From: Bordetella holmesii ATCC 51541
Lineage (GTDB): Bacteria > Pseudomonadota > Gammaproteobacteria > Burkholderiales > Burkholderiaceae_B
DNA length: 64,000 nt
Assembly (NCBI GenBank): GCA_000612485.1
Contig: CP007494.1
Span: forward strand, 868,001-932,000
Reading direction: 5' to 3'
Positions 42,811 to 51,644 of this stretch are shown in pieces. The position numbers and the translations under genes were made by a program. Each line of letters opens with the position of its first letter. Position 1 is the first letter of the stretch. The notes below the pieces were generated by a model. It had not been told where the DNA came from and made no database searches. It saw only the letters and a list, made by a program, of their open reading frames with translations.

Positions 42811-43557
42811 TCAAAGATAGAGGCCGCCGTCGATCATCACTTCTGCCCCGGTGATGTACTTGGCTGCATCGGAAAGCAGAAAAATCACCGTCGGCGCCAC
42901 GTCTTCGGCGTCCGCCAGCCGGCCCAGCGGCACCTCGGCGGCGCGCTGCCGGTTGGCCTGCTCGCCCCGGAAACCGATCATGGCCGTATTCACCGGACCC
43001 GGCGCAACGTAGTTGACGCGCACATTGTCAACACCGACATCGGCAGCCAGCGCCTTGGTCATGCCGCGCAAGGCCCATTTGGTGGCGCAATACGAAAAAG
43101 AATTGGGTGACCCGCGCATCCCCGCCGCCGACCCGATGTTCACGATGCAGCCGTGTCTCTGAGCGCGCATATGGCCGGCGAAAACCTTCATGCCCAGAAA
43201 GGCGCCGAGTTGATTGACCTGGAAATGGCGCTCGAAATTCTTCGCCGTGGTCGCGCCGATGGGATGAGGGTCATAGATACCGGCGTTGTTGATCAGCCCA
43301 TGGACTCGCCCCATGTCTTGCGCGGCCGCCAGCGCCTGCTGCCAATCCTCCTCGCGGCTGACGTCCATCCGCAGAAATCGGGCGCGCTCGCCCAGTTCCC
43401 GCGCCGCCTGGGCGCCTTCTTGCTCCAACACATCACCGATGACGACGCTGGCGCCGCGTTCGATGAGCATGCGAGCCTCGAGCAGGCCCTGCCCACGCGC
43501 GCCACCGGTGATGACGATGACTTTCCCGGAAAATTCGTCCATGTGTTCTTTGCTCAT
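42811..43557 (-). CDS. Short-chain dehydrogenase/reductase (SDR)
   Basis: A 248-residue classical SDR. TGGARGQGL is the TGxxxGxG dinucleotide-binding motif, LINNAGIYDP is the NAG motif, the catalytic serine is in NIGSAAG and the YxxxK pair in SYCATKWAL. APGPVNTAM and the terminal ITGAEVMIDGG are also typical. An aspartate at the end of the second strand (VVIGDV) favours NAD. It is last in a minus-strand LysR, cupin, Bug, SDR series. The substrate, presumably an alcohol or ketone linked to the cupin step, is unknown. Confidence 0.9.
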   Translation of the reverse strand: MSKEHMDEFSGKVIVITGGARGQGLLEARMLIERGASVVIGDVLEQEGAQAARELGERARFLRMDVSREEDWQQALAAAQDMGRVHGLINNAGIYDPHPIGATTAKNFERHFQVNQLGAFLGMKVFAGHMRAQRHGCIVNIGSAAGMRGSPNSFSYCATKWALRGMTKALAADVGVDNVRVNYVAPGPVNTAMIGFRGEQANRQRAAEVPLGRLADAEDVAPTVIFLLSDAAKYITGAEVMIDGGLYL

Positions 43558-43601
43558 GTTGTGGACCTGAATCGCTGTCGGCCCGTGGGCCGACAGCCCG
43601 A

Positions 43602-44553
43602 TCAATCGGCGGAAATATTGCCTTGCTTGATGATGCCCTTCCACTTGGCGACCTCGCCGGCGATGTAGTCGTGCGACTGCGCCCGCGACAAAACCATAGG
43701 CTCGGCCGCGTTCTCGCGAAAGAGTTTCTGCAGCCTATCGGTTTTGATGACAGCCTGCGTGCTCGCGTGCAGTTTGTCCAGAACGCCGGGCGCCGTCCCC
43801 TTCGGCGTCATGAGCGCAACCCACGTCGTGGCGTTGAACCCTGGGTAGTACTTGGCCACGGTTTCCACCTCCGGATAGCCTGTCAATCCCTTGGCCGAGC
43901 CGGTGGCGATGACCTTGACTCGCCCAGAGTCGATGTGGGGCTTGGCTGCCGGCAGCGATTCCACCATCAAATCGACGTCGCCGCCGATCAGGCCCGTCAA
44001 GGCGGCGGTCGTCCCCTTGTACGGGATGTGCAGCACATCCACACCGGCTTCACGCTTGAACATCTCCATGGTCAGGTGATTGGTCAGCCCGATGCCGCCG
44101 GAGGCATAGTTGGTCCCCGGTTTTTTTCAGATAAGCCACCAGCTCGTCGACCCGGCTGGCCGGCATATCGGCGCGTGTGATGAGCACTTGGGCCATTTCG
44201 TAGAGGACGGCGACCTGGTCGAAATCGCTCAACGTGCGATAGGGGATGGCTTTGTAGAGGCTTTCATTGATGGAGGCCGGTCCGCCCGACGTGAACAACA
44301 CCGTATAGCCGTCGTTGGGCGCGCGCTTGGCCGCCTCGGTGCCGATGATGCCCCCGGCGCCGGCGCGGTTTTCCACGATGATGGGCTGCTGCAGCTCTTT
44401 CTGCAGTTCTTCGGCGAACGCGCGCGCGATGATGTCTGTCGTCTGCCCGGGCGGAAAGGGCACGATCAGTTTGACCGGCCCCTCCGGATAGGCCGCGTGC
44501 GCGGACACGGTCAGACAGGCGCTGATCAGCAACCCCTTGATGATGGTTTTCAT
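43602..44553 (-). pseudogene. Bug-family receptor, frameshifted in an A7 run
   Basis: A Bug receptor of about 317 residues in two frames. The start at 44553 (AGGAG site) gives a signal peptide (TVSAHAAYP), [36 protein letters not shown] and up to ELVAYLKK. After the T7 run 44121-44127 the frame must drop one base to read PGTNYASGGIGLTNH. The second frame continues with EMFKREAGVDVLHIPYKGTTA, GDVDLMVESLPAAKPH to a normal end. One extra A on the coding strand (A7 for A6) explains it. It lies between the cupin and SDR genes. Confidence 0.85.
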
Positions 44554-44582
44554 GTTGTCTCCTCTTTTTTTGATCTTGGCAC

Positions 44583-45092
44583 TCAGCGTATGAAGTGCTT
44601 GACGAAGTCTCTGCCCAACCCCACTTTCTCGAAATGCGCCTCGGCCAGATTGGCGTAGTAAAAGGCGTCGACCACTTTCTCGATGCTGCCGTCCTCCCGG
44701 TAGTACGTGATGGCACCGTGGTTCTGAAACAGCGTGATCATTTCGTCCTGGTCCTCGTCCACCACCAGTGTGTGGATGTCGCCGGGCGTCTCGTACAGAT
44801 ACGACCCGGCGCGCGCGACCCAGTCTCTTTCCAGGTAACGCCAGGAGCCTTTGATGACGTAGGCATGCACCGGCGCCGGATGCCGGTGGCGCGACAGAAA
44901 GCCGCGCCCCTTGAAGCGGGTCAGATGCACCCAATATCCTTGCGAGAGGTTCAGGCACAGCGGCCTGGACCAACGGTTCTCGCCGTTGGGCACCCACAAC
45001 CTGTCGTCGTCGGCCGCCAGCACGTCGGGGACGAACAGCTCCGGCAACATATGCCGCTCCTGCGGCCCGGTGTAAGGCTTGATTTGCTCCAC
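44583..45092 (-). CDS. Cupin protein, 2,4'-dihydroxyacetophenone dioxygenase-like
   Basis: A 169-residue cupin. LSRHRHPAPVHAYVIKGSWRY is the first cupin motif with the metal-binding histidines and glutamate-equivalent region, and GSYLYETPGDIHTLVV is the second. The pattern resembles dioxygenases that split dihydroxyacetophenone and the ChrR/anti-sigma cupins. It heads a cupin-Bug-SDR set behind a LysR gene, which suggests an enzyme acting on an imported aromatic or keto compound. The reaction is inferred from similarity of pattern only. Intact. Confidence 0.78.
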   Translation of the reverse strand: MEQIKPYTGPQERHMLPELFVPDVLAADDDRLWVPNGENRWSRPLCLNLSQGYWVHLTRFKGRGFLSRHRHPAPVHAYVIKGSWRYLERDWVARAGSYLYETPGDIHTLVVDEDQDEMITLFQNHGAITYYREDGSIEKVVDAFYYANLAEAHFEKVGLGRDFVKHFIR

Positions 45093-45180
45093 GATTCCCT
45101 TCTCTGCTGCTCTGATGATCGGAGAGAAAAGTGTAGGGAGCGTCTGAAGGGCTATGTACCCCGCAGCGGGAATGGCGCCA

Positions 45181-46137
45181 TCAGTTTTTGTGATGGATCA
45201 GGCGGGTCCCCTGCCAGACACCGTCGGCGATCAGTTGACGGATGCATTCGGCCATGACCGTGCGCGCGGTCAGCGCGGCCGGCGACAGGGTGTCTTCATT
45301 CAGACTGCACAACACATTGATCCTGAGCGCGTCCTCATCCTGGATCCGTGCCCACTCGAAGCGCTGTGCGGCGTCCTTGACACTACCCATGACCGCCCAC
45401 GGTTGAATGACCGCGCCCAGTCCCGCTGCCAGCGCCGCCATGGTCATGGGTTGCGAATCGACATCCAGCGCAATCCGGGGCTGGATCTGCGCGCGTGCGA
45501 ACGCCGCGTCGAGCACGGCGCGCAGGCCATGGCCCGCCGTCGGGAGGATCAGCGGCTCGCCGTCCAGATCCGTCAGCCGCACGTGCGCCGGCAGCGCAGG
45601 ACCCTGGCGGCGCCTTGCCCGGATGAGAAACAGCTCCTCTTCGAACAGCGCGCGCACGCTCCAGTCGCGTCCCGAAAAAACACTCTGGCGCCCACGCTGG
45701 TCGAACAGAATGGCCATATCCAGGGCCCGCGCGTTGAGCATATCGGCCAACATGCCCGACATCCCGCCCACCATGTGCAGCCGCACGTCGGGCAGGCGGC
45801 TGCGCACCGCCGCGATCAACGGCAGGCCAAGCATGGATTCGGTGGTGGCTGGCAGGCCGATGCTGACCGTGCCCGTCAGGCGCGGCTGCTGCGCGCTGCG
45901 CTTGGCCTGCTCCGCATGGCGCAAGGTCAGTCTGGCCTCGCGGAAAAAGGCGGTTCCGGCTTCGGTCGGTTCCACACCGCGCGGGTTGCGCTTGAGCAAG
46001 CGAGCCCCCAGCTCGCCCTCGAGCCGGCTGATCTGCTGGCTGAGCGCGGACTGCACCATATCCAGCTCCAGCGCCGCGCGGCTCATCGAACCCAATTCGA
46101 CGATACGGATGAAGTAGCGAAGCTGTCGGAGTTCCAT
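45181..46137 (-). CDS. LysR-family regulator, Nac/Cbl-like group
   Basis: A 318-residue LysR protein. MELRQLRYFIRIVELGSMSRAA, ELDMVQSALSQQISRLEGELG is the DNA-binding domain of the Nac-like group. The effector domain is complete (TGTVSIGLPATTESMLG, ALAAGLGAVIQPWAVM). The start 46137 is where family homology begins. It lies 88 bases upstream of the cupin gene on the same strand and probably controls cupin, Bug receptor and SDR. Confidence 0.87.
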   Translation of the reverse strand: MELRQLRYFIRIVELGSMSRAALELDMVQSALSQQISRLEGELGARLLKRNPRGVEPTEAGTAFFREARLTLRHAEQAKRSAQQPRLTGTVSIGLPATTESMLGLPLIAAVRSRLPDVRLHMVGGMSGMLADMLNARALDMAILFDQRGRQSVFSGRDWSVRALFEEELFLIRARRRQGPALPAHVRLTDLDGEPLILPTAGHGLRAVLDAAFARAQIQPRIALDVDSQPMTMAALAAGLGAVIQPWAVMGSVKDAAQRFEWARIQDEDALRINVLCSLNEDTLSPAALTARTVMAECIRQLIADGVWQGTRLIHHKN

Positions 46138-46281
46138 CGGCGCGCACGGGCTTGGTCGGTAACGGAGAAACCCATTATCACCCACGCCTTAGCGCCGCCG
46201 CTGGCCCCGGTAGTCGTTCTCATGGCGCGCCGGCGCGGCCTCTGCTACCGTAACGCCCGTTCCAACGGCCGCCTGATTGCG

Positions 46282-46782
46282 ATGCTCCTTGCTGCTACCT
46301 CTCTGCGCCGCAGCGGCCGCGGTCTGGCGCGCGCCGCCTGCCTGACCCTGCTGCTTGCCGCCGCCATGCCGGCCTGCGCGCAAGACGGCCAGGCCGCTGC
46401 CCTGGCGCTGATCGCGCAACGCCATCTGGGCGACAACCTGGCCGCGCTGGGTGCCCAGGTCGCCGTCCGTACCTCCACCTATGCGGTGCTGGTCAAACGC
46501 CTGGGGCAAGAGCAGGCCGGCGCACTGGTGCGCCAGCAACTCAAGCACGCGCTGCCCAACTATCAACCCCAATGGAATGCCAACCTTGCTGCGGCCTACG
46601 CCAGCGTATTCGACGCGTCCGAACTGGCGTCGCTGGCACGTGACGGCCAGGCTTCGCCGGTGGCCGCCAAGTTCGCCGAGCGCCAGCGAGACATCGGCGA
46701 AGACATGCGCGTGCGCTCCACCCCCGTGCTGCAGGCCTATGTCACCGAAGCCATGAACCAGGCTTTCAAGCTCTCGAAATAG
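46282..46782 (+). CDS. Exported protein, possibly DUF2059-like
   Basis: A 166-residue protein with an arginine-rich start and a hydrophobic signal segment ending in AAAMPACAQ. The mature part is helical and hydrophilic, with YASVFDASELASLARDG and AAKFAERQRDIGEDM, a shape that recalls DUF2059 proteins. No catalytic motif is visible. The start is uncertain: ATG 46282 gives the best signal peptide but has no clear ribosome site, and ATG 46220 is also in frame. It is convergent with metY with 25 bases between. Function unknown. Confidence 0.6.
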   Translation: MLLAATSLRRSGRGLARAACLTLLLAAAMPACAQDGQAAALALIAQRHLGDNLAALGAQVAVRTSTYAVLVKRLGQEQAGALVRQQLKHALPNYQPQWNANLAAAYASVFDASELASLARDGQASPVAAKFAERQRDIGEDMRVRSTPVLQAYVTEAMNQAFKLSK

Positions 46783-46807
46783 GCACCCAGGCCTGCCCGC
46801 CGCTGCC

Positions 46808-48097
46808 TCACACCTGCGCCAGCGCCTGGTCCAGGTCGGCAATCAGGTCGTCGATATGCTCGATCCCGATGGACAGCCGCACCGTCTCTTCCCGCACCCC
46901 TGCCCGCGCCAGCTCTTCGGGATTGAGCTGGCGGTGGGTGGTCGAAGCGGGATGCGTGGCCAGTGACTTGGCATCGCCGATATTGACCAGCCGGGTAAAG
47001 AGCTGCAGCGCATCCTGAAAGCGCGCCCCGGCCTGGCGCCCGCCCTTGACCCCGAACGTGAACAGGCCCGGCGCCTTGCCACCCAGATATTTCTGCACCA
47101 GCGCGTGCTCGGGATGATCCGGCAGCCCGGCGTAGTTGACCCACTCCACCTTGGCGTGGCCGCGCAAAAACCCGGCGGCCTTGACGGCGTTCTCGACGAT
47201 ACGGTCGACCCGCAGCGCCAGCGTCTCGATGCCCTGCAAAATCTGGAAGGCATTGAAAGGCGAGATGGCCGCGCCCGTATTGCGCAGCGGCACGACCCGC
47301 GCGCGGCCGATATAGGCGGCCGCGCCAAAGGCTTCGGTATAGACCACACCGTGATAGCTGACGTCGGGTTCGTTCAGTCGCTTGAAGCGCGCCTTGTGCT
47401 GCGCCCACGGGAACGTGCCCGCATCGATGATGGCACCGCCCAGGCTGGTGCCATGGCCGCCCAGGTATTTGGTCAGCGACTGCACCACGATGTCGGCACC
47501 ATGTTCGATGGGGCGCAGCAGATAGGGTGAGGGGACGGTGTTGTCGACGATCAGCGGCAGGCCGTGGCGATGAGCCAGTTCGGCCAGTGCGGCGATATCC
47601 GTGATATTGCCTAGCGGGTTGCCGACGGACTCGGCGAAGATCGCCTTGGTGCGATCATCGATCTGGCGCTCGAAACTGCTCAGGTCGCGGGGATCGGCAA
47701 ACCGTGTCGTAATCCCATACTGCGGCAGGGTGTGCGCAAACAGGTTGTAGGTGCCGCCATAAAGCGTGCTCGACGACACAATGTTGTCGCCCGCCTCGGC
47801 AATCGTCAGCACGGCATAGGTGACCGCCGCCTGACCGGAGGCCAGCGCCAGCGCGGCGATGCCGCCTTCCAGGGCGGCGACCCGCTGCTCCAGCACATCC
47901 GTGGTGGGGTTCATGATGCGCGTGTAAATATTGCCCGGCACCTTCAGATCAAACAGATCCGCTCCGTGCTGCGTGTCGTCGAAAGCGTAGGCGACGGTCT
48001 GGTAGATGGGCACGGCTACCGCACGCGTGGTCGGATCGGGCCGATAGCCGCCGTGCACGGCAACGGTTTCCAGGCGCCATTTGGGGGATGCATTCAT
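46808..48097 (-). CDS. metY: O-acetylhomoserine sulfhydrylase (MetY)
   Basis: A 429-residue PLP enzyme of the Cys/Met metabolism family, making homocysteine (or methionine) from O-acetylhomoserine and sulfide (or methanethiol). [51 protein letters not shown] and the PLP lysine in [18 protein letters not shown] are seen. The C terminus has STTHRQL and [17 protein letters not shown]. The length matches MetY rather than the shorter MetB/MetZ. The start 48097 has an AGGAG site. It stands alone, divergent from the intact liv operon. Confidence 0.93.
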   Translation of the reverse strand: MNASPKWRLETVAVHGGYRPDPTTRAVAVPIYQTVAYAFDDTQHGADLFDLKVPGNIYTRIMNPTTDVLEQRVAALEGGIAALALASGQAAVTYAVLTIAEAGDNIVSSSTLYGGTYNLFAHTLPQYGITTRFADPRDLSSFERQIDDRTKAIFAESVGNPLGNITDIAALAELAHRHGLPLIVDNTVPSPYLLRPIEHGADIVVQSLTKYLGGHGTSLGGAIIDAGTFPWAQHKARFKRLNEPDVSYHGVVYTEAFGAAAYIGRARVVPLRNTGAAISPFNAFQILQGIETLALRVDRIVENAVKAAGFLRGHAKVEWVNYAGLPDHPEHALVQKYLGGKAPGLFTFGVKGGRQAGARFQDALQLFTRLVNIGDAKSLATHPASTTHRQLNPEELARAGVREETVRLSIGIEHIDDLIADLDQALAQV

Positions 48098-48640
48098 GTC
48101 TTTCTCCTCATTTTTCGTACGCTGATCAAGCCAGGTTTGCGCACGATTGTAGGCGCGATGAAGGACCCGGCAGCAGGCGGCGCGGGCATATCCATATACC
48201 GTGCCGCCGGGTCTGCGGCCCATGTAATGGCCCGGAAGGGAGCGACTGATTCAACACATGGCCCCGGGCTGCCTCGGCCGCCGACGCGGCCGATTATCGT
48301 GGCTCTGGCACGCCGTCCGATGGGCCGGCGCGTTACGGCCCGCACCGGTCAGGCACGTTTTGAAACCCGGCGCCTCCAGCCCAGGGGCGAGCCCGGCTTG
48401 CTCTGGAAGCCATTGGCACAATAATATTGCGGGTTTACCCTGGGTTTGCCGCTTTTTTTGCGAAAAACCCACATCTAACGGCAACTTTTCGTAGCGAGAT
48501 TCCATAAACCCCGGGATCAAACAGGTATTCTTCGTGCTCTTGATCGAAAATCCGCGTCCGACGCGTCTTCGATCTCCAGGCTGGGCACGACTTGGCCGGA
48601 TCCCTATTAGTTATTCGAGACAACGAGGGTGGTACCCAAC
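48098..48640. other. 543-base divergent region between metY and livJ, with a leader hairpin
   Basis: No gene is supported here. On the metY side, GACCCGGC (48164-48171) and GCCGGGTC (48206-48213) form an 8-base-pair stem with further GC pairing inside and the palindrome ATATCCATAT-like core, in the position of a metY 5' leader. The livJ side (about 48420-48640) is richer in A and T, with a T7 at 48453-48459. No SAM or SAH riboswitch consensus was recognised. Confidence 0.45.
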
Positions 48641-49795
48641 ATGCAATTCAAGCCCCAGAAACTGCTGATCGCCATCGCCGCTGCCGGCCTCATCCCGGCG
48701 GTCCACGCTGCTGACATCAAGCTCGGCGTGGCCGAGGCCCTGTCGGGTGGCGCTGCCCAGTACGGCAACTCGATCCGCAATGGTTTCCAATTGGCTGCCG
48801 ACGAGATCAACGCCGCCGGCGGCATCAACGGCAACAAGCTGGTGCTGGTTGTCGAAGACGAGCAAGGCAAGAAAGAAGAAGCCATCAACGTCTTCAAGAA
48901 ACTGATCTTCAAGGACAACGTCCTGATGGTCTTCGGCCCGACGCTGTCGAACTCCGCCCAGGCCGCCGACCCGATCGCCCAAGCCGCCAAGACCGTGGCT
49001 TTCGGCACGTCCAATACGGCTGACGGCATCACCTCCATCGGCAACTACGTGTTCCGCAACTCGGTCACCGAAGCCGACGTCCTGCCGGCGACCATCTCGA
49101 CCGTCAAGGCCAAGACCGGCCTGAAGAACGTCGCCGTGCTCTACGGCAACGACGACGTCTTCACCAAGAGCGGCTACGACAACTTCAAGAAGGCCCTGGA
49201 AGACCAGAAGATTCCGGTCACCACCACTGAAACCTTCGCCAAGGGCGACGTGGACTTCAAGGCCCAACTGACCAAGATCAAAGGCACCAACCCCGACGCC
49301 ATCGTGCTGTCGGCGCTGCTGGCCGAAGGTGCCCCCATCATGGTGCAGGCGCGCCAGCTGGGCCTGAACGTGCCGGTCATCGGCGGCAACGGCATGAACT
49401 CGGTCAAGATTTTCGAACTGGCCCCGGGCGGCGCGTCCAACAACCTCTGGATCGGCAGCCCCTGGTCGATCGAGAACAAGACGCCGCAGAACACCAAGTT
49501 CATCGAGGCCTACAAAGCCAAGTACGGCAATGCTCCGGATCAATTCTCGGCGCAATCGTACGACGCGATGTATATCGCGGCTCAGGCGTTGAAGAACACC
49601 AAGCTGACTGGCGACCTGCCCAAGGATCGCGCCGCACTGCGTGAAGCGCTGCCCGCGGTGCAATGGACCGGCGCGACCGGCCCGTTCAAGTTCCGTCAGG
49701 CCAACGACCGTGCAGGCAAGCCGGCCGGCTATGACGCCGACCAGGCGCCGATCATCAGCGTCACCAAGGACGGCAAGTACGTCATCGAGAAGTAA
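48641..49795 (+). CDS. livJ: Branched-chain amino-acid ABC receptor (LivJ type)
   Basis: A 384-residue periplasmic binding protein with a signal peptide (IPAVHAADI). KLGVAEALSGGAAQYGNSIRNG, ADEINAAGGINGNKL, a VFGPTLSNSAQAADPIAQAA block and VAVLYGNDDVFTKSGYDNF are seen. ATG 48641 follows a GAGGG site; an in-frame GTG at 48629 is less likely. It is first of livJ-livH-livM-livG-livF, all intact. Codon choice is strongly biased (AAG, GGC, CTG), as expected for an abundant binding protein. A stem-loop follows and may make it more highly expressed than the membrane genes. Confidence 0.93.
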   Translation: MQFKPQKLLIAIAAAGLIPAVHAADIKLGVAEALSGGAAQYGNSIRNGFQLAADEINAAGGINGNKLVLVVEDEQGKKEEAINVFKKLIFKDNVLMVFGPTLSNSAQAADPIAQAAKTVAFGTSNTADGITSIGNYVFRNSVTEADVLPATISTVKAKTGLKNVAVLYGNDDVFTKSGYDNFKKALEDQKIPVTTTETFAKGDVDFKAQLTKIKGTNPDAIVLSALLAEGAPIMVQARQLGLNVPVIGGNGMNSVKIFELAPGGASNNLWIGSPWSIENKTPQNTKFIEAYKAKYGNAPDQFSAQSYDAMYIAAQALKNTKLTGDLPKDRAALREALPAVQWTGATGPFKFRQANDRAGKPAGYDADQAPIISVTKDGKYVIEK

Positions 49796-49837
49796 GCTGC
49801 CGCGTTACCGGTAAGCCGCCTCTCTATCGGGAAGCAC

Positions 49838-49874
49838 AGCGCCTTGCGGAAGACACAATCCTCCGCAAGGCGCT
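49838..49874 (+). terminator. Stem-loop between livJ and livH
   Basis: Arms AGCGCCTTGCGGA (49838-49850) and its perfect complement (49862-49874) enclose an 11-base loop, followed by TGATTT. It lies 42 bases after livJ and 18 bases before livH. The long loop and weak T run suggest partial termination or protection of livJ mRNA rather than a full stop, since the downstream genes have no other obvious promoter. Confidence 0.65.
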
Positions 49875-49892
49875 TGATTTGGGAAGTCCCTT

Positions 49893-50774
49893 ATGTTGGA
49901 ACAACAATTCGTCAACGCGCTCTCTCTGGGTAGCGTTTACGCCCTCTTTGCGCTGGGATTCACACTGGTCTTCGGCGTTCTCGGCGTCATCAATCTGGCG
50001 CACGGAGCCGTCTTCATGGTGGGCGCCTACGCGGCCCTGACCGTGGTCCAGCTGTTCGCGCTGCCGCTGTGGCTGGCGCTCGTCGTCGCCTTCTTTGTCG
50101 CCGGCGTGACCGGTGTACTCATCGATTTCCTGGTGCTCAAGCCTTTGCGCAAGCGCAACGCTCCCCACCTGATTCCGATGATCGCCACCATCGGCGTGGG
50201 CATCATCCTGAATAACGCCGCACAAGGCATCTTCGGCGCTGGCAACATGCGCTTCCCGCACGGCACCGTGCCCGAGGAAGTCATCGAAATCGCCGGCCTG
50301 CACCTGACCGTCATCGAACTGGGCATCATTTTCCTGTCCTTTGCCCTGATGGCCGTGCTGATGTTCGTCATGCGCCGCACGCAGTTCGGCCGGGCGCTGC
50401 GCGCCATCGCCGAATCGCCCAAGGCCGCCTGGCTGCTAGGCATCAATGTCGAAAAGCTGTTCATCACTACCTCGTTCGCCGCGGCTGCCCTGGGCGGCGT
50501 GGCCGGCGTGCTGATCGGCCTGTACTCCAACGCGCTCTTTCCGCTCATGGGCCAGCCCATGCTGCACAAGGGCATCGCGGTCATCATTCTCGGCGGCATG
50601 GGTGACATACGCGGCGCCATGCTGGGCGGTCTCTTTCTGGGATTCGCGGAGGTGCTGTCGGTCGCCTATATCGGCTCGACCATGCGCGATGCGGTGGCAT
50701 TCGGCCTGCTGTTCCTGATCCTGCTGGTGCGCCCGCAAGGTCTGTTCGGCAAAGTGGTTCAACGCAAGGCGTAA
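49893..50774 (+). CDS. livH: Branched-chain amino-acid permease LivH
   Basis: A 293-residue permease with LGSVYALFALGFTLVFGVLGVINLAHGAVF, the internal LRAIAESPKAAWLLGINVEK loop, and ILGGMGDIRGAMLGGLFLGF near the C terminus, all standard LivH features. It ends three bases before the livM start. With LivM it forms the channel. Confidence 0.93.
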   Translation: MLEQQFVNALSLGSVYALFALGFTLVFGVLGVINLAHGAVFMVGAYAALTVVQLFALPLWLALVVAFFVAGVTGVLIDFLVLKPLRKRNAPHLIPMIATIGVGIILNNAAQGIFGAGNMRFPHGTVPEEVIEIAGLHLTVIELGIIFLSFALMAVLMFVMRRTQFGRALRAIAESPKAAWLLGINVEKLFITTSFAAAALGGVAGVLIGLYSNALFPLMGQPMLHKGIAVIILGGMGDIRGAMLGGLFLGFAEVLSVAYIGSTMRDAVAFGLLFLILLVRPQGLFGKVVQRKA

Positions 50775-50777
50775 GTG

Positions 50778-51644
50778 ATGAGCGGATTTGAGAACTTCTG
50801 GGCCATTTATGGCAACCTGGTGCTTACCTTGGGCACCAACGCGCTGTTGGCGCTGTCCATCTGGCTGACCCTGGCCTGCGGCATGCTGGCCATGGCCAAT
50901 GCGGCCTTCATGGGTATCGGCGCCTATGCGGCGGCACTGCTGACGATGAACTACGACGCGTCCTTTCCGGGCGCGCTGGCCGGCGGGATGCTTGCGCCGG
51001 CCGTGGTGGCGGCCCTGATCGGCTTGCCGACACTGCGGCTGTCGGGCGTGTATCTGGCCATGGCGACGCTGGGCTTTGGCGAGGTGGTGCGGGTCACCAT
51101 CCTCAACACCGAGTCGGTCACCGGCGGCGCGCTGGGCCTCAATGGCATCCCGCAACTGACCCAATGGTGGCATGTGGTGCTGTCGCTGGTCATCGTGCTG
51201 CTCGTGCTCTGGCGCATGCGGCGCTCGAAGATCGGTCGCGCGTTCGACGCCATTCGAGGCGACGAAACCGCCGCCGGCCTGATGGGCATCGACGTGCGCG
51301 CCAACAAGATGCTGGCCTTCGTCCTGGGCGCCATGATTGCCGGTCTGGCCGGCGGCCTCAATGCCCACCTGACCTTCTTCATCGGCCCCAATGAGTACGG
51401 CTTTGACCGTGGCGTCGAGATTCTGACCATGGCGATTCTGGGCGGTATCGGCAGTCTGGCCGGCCCCGTGCTGGGCAGCACCATCGTCACGGTTCTGCCC
51501 GAGCTGCTGCGCGGTTTCGCGGATTTCCGTCTGGTCATCAATGGAGTGATCCTGGTTGTGATCGTGTTGTTCCTGCCGCAAGGCATTTGGGATCCGGCGC
51601 GTTTCAAGCGCTGGTTGCGTCAAGGAGGCAAACGCCATGCTTGA
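50778..51644 (+). CDS. livM: Branched-chain amino-acid permease LivM
   Basis: A 288-residue permease with ACGMLAMANAAFMGIGAYAAALL, LRLSGVYLAMATLGFGEVVRV, RRSKIGRAFDAIRGDETAAG and LGGIGSLAGPVLGS. The ATG at 50778 is preferred to the GTG at 50775 directly before it. It overlaps livG by eight bases. Intact. Confidence 0.93.
   Translation: MSGFENFWAIYGNLVLTLGTNALLALSIWLTLACGMLAMANAAFMGIGAYAAALLTMNYDASFPGALAGGMLAPAVVAALIGLPTLRLSGVYLAMATLGFGEVVRVTILNTESVTGGALGLNGIPQLTQWWHVVLSLVIVLLVLWRMRRSKIGRAFDAIRGDETAAGLMGIDVRANKMLAFVLGAMIAGLAGGLNAHLTFFIGPNEYGFDRGVEILTMAILGGIGSLAGPVLGSTIVTVLPELLRGFADFRLVINGVILVVIVLFLPQGIWDPARFKRWLRQGGKRHA

Noticed and set aside
48120..48250. SAM-II or SAH riboswitch upstream of metY
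   Set aside because: A hairpin is present, but the conserved sequence blocks of these riboswitches were not recognised.
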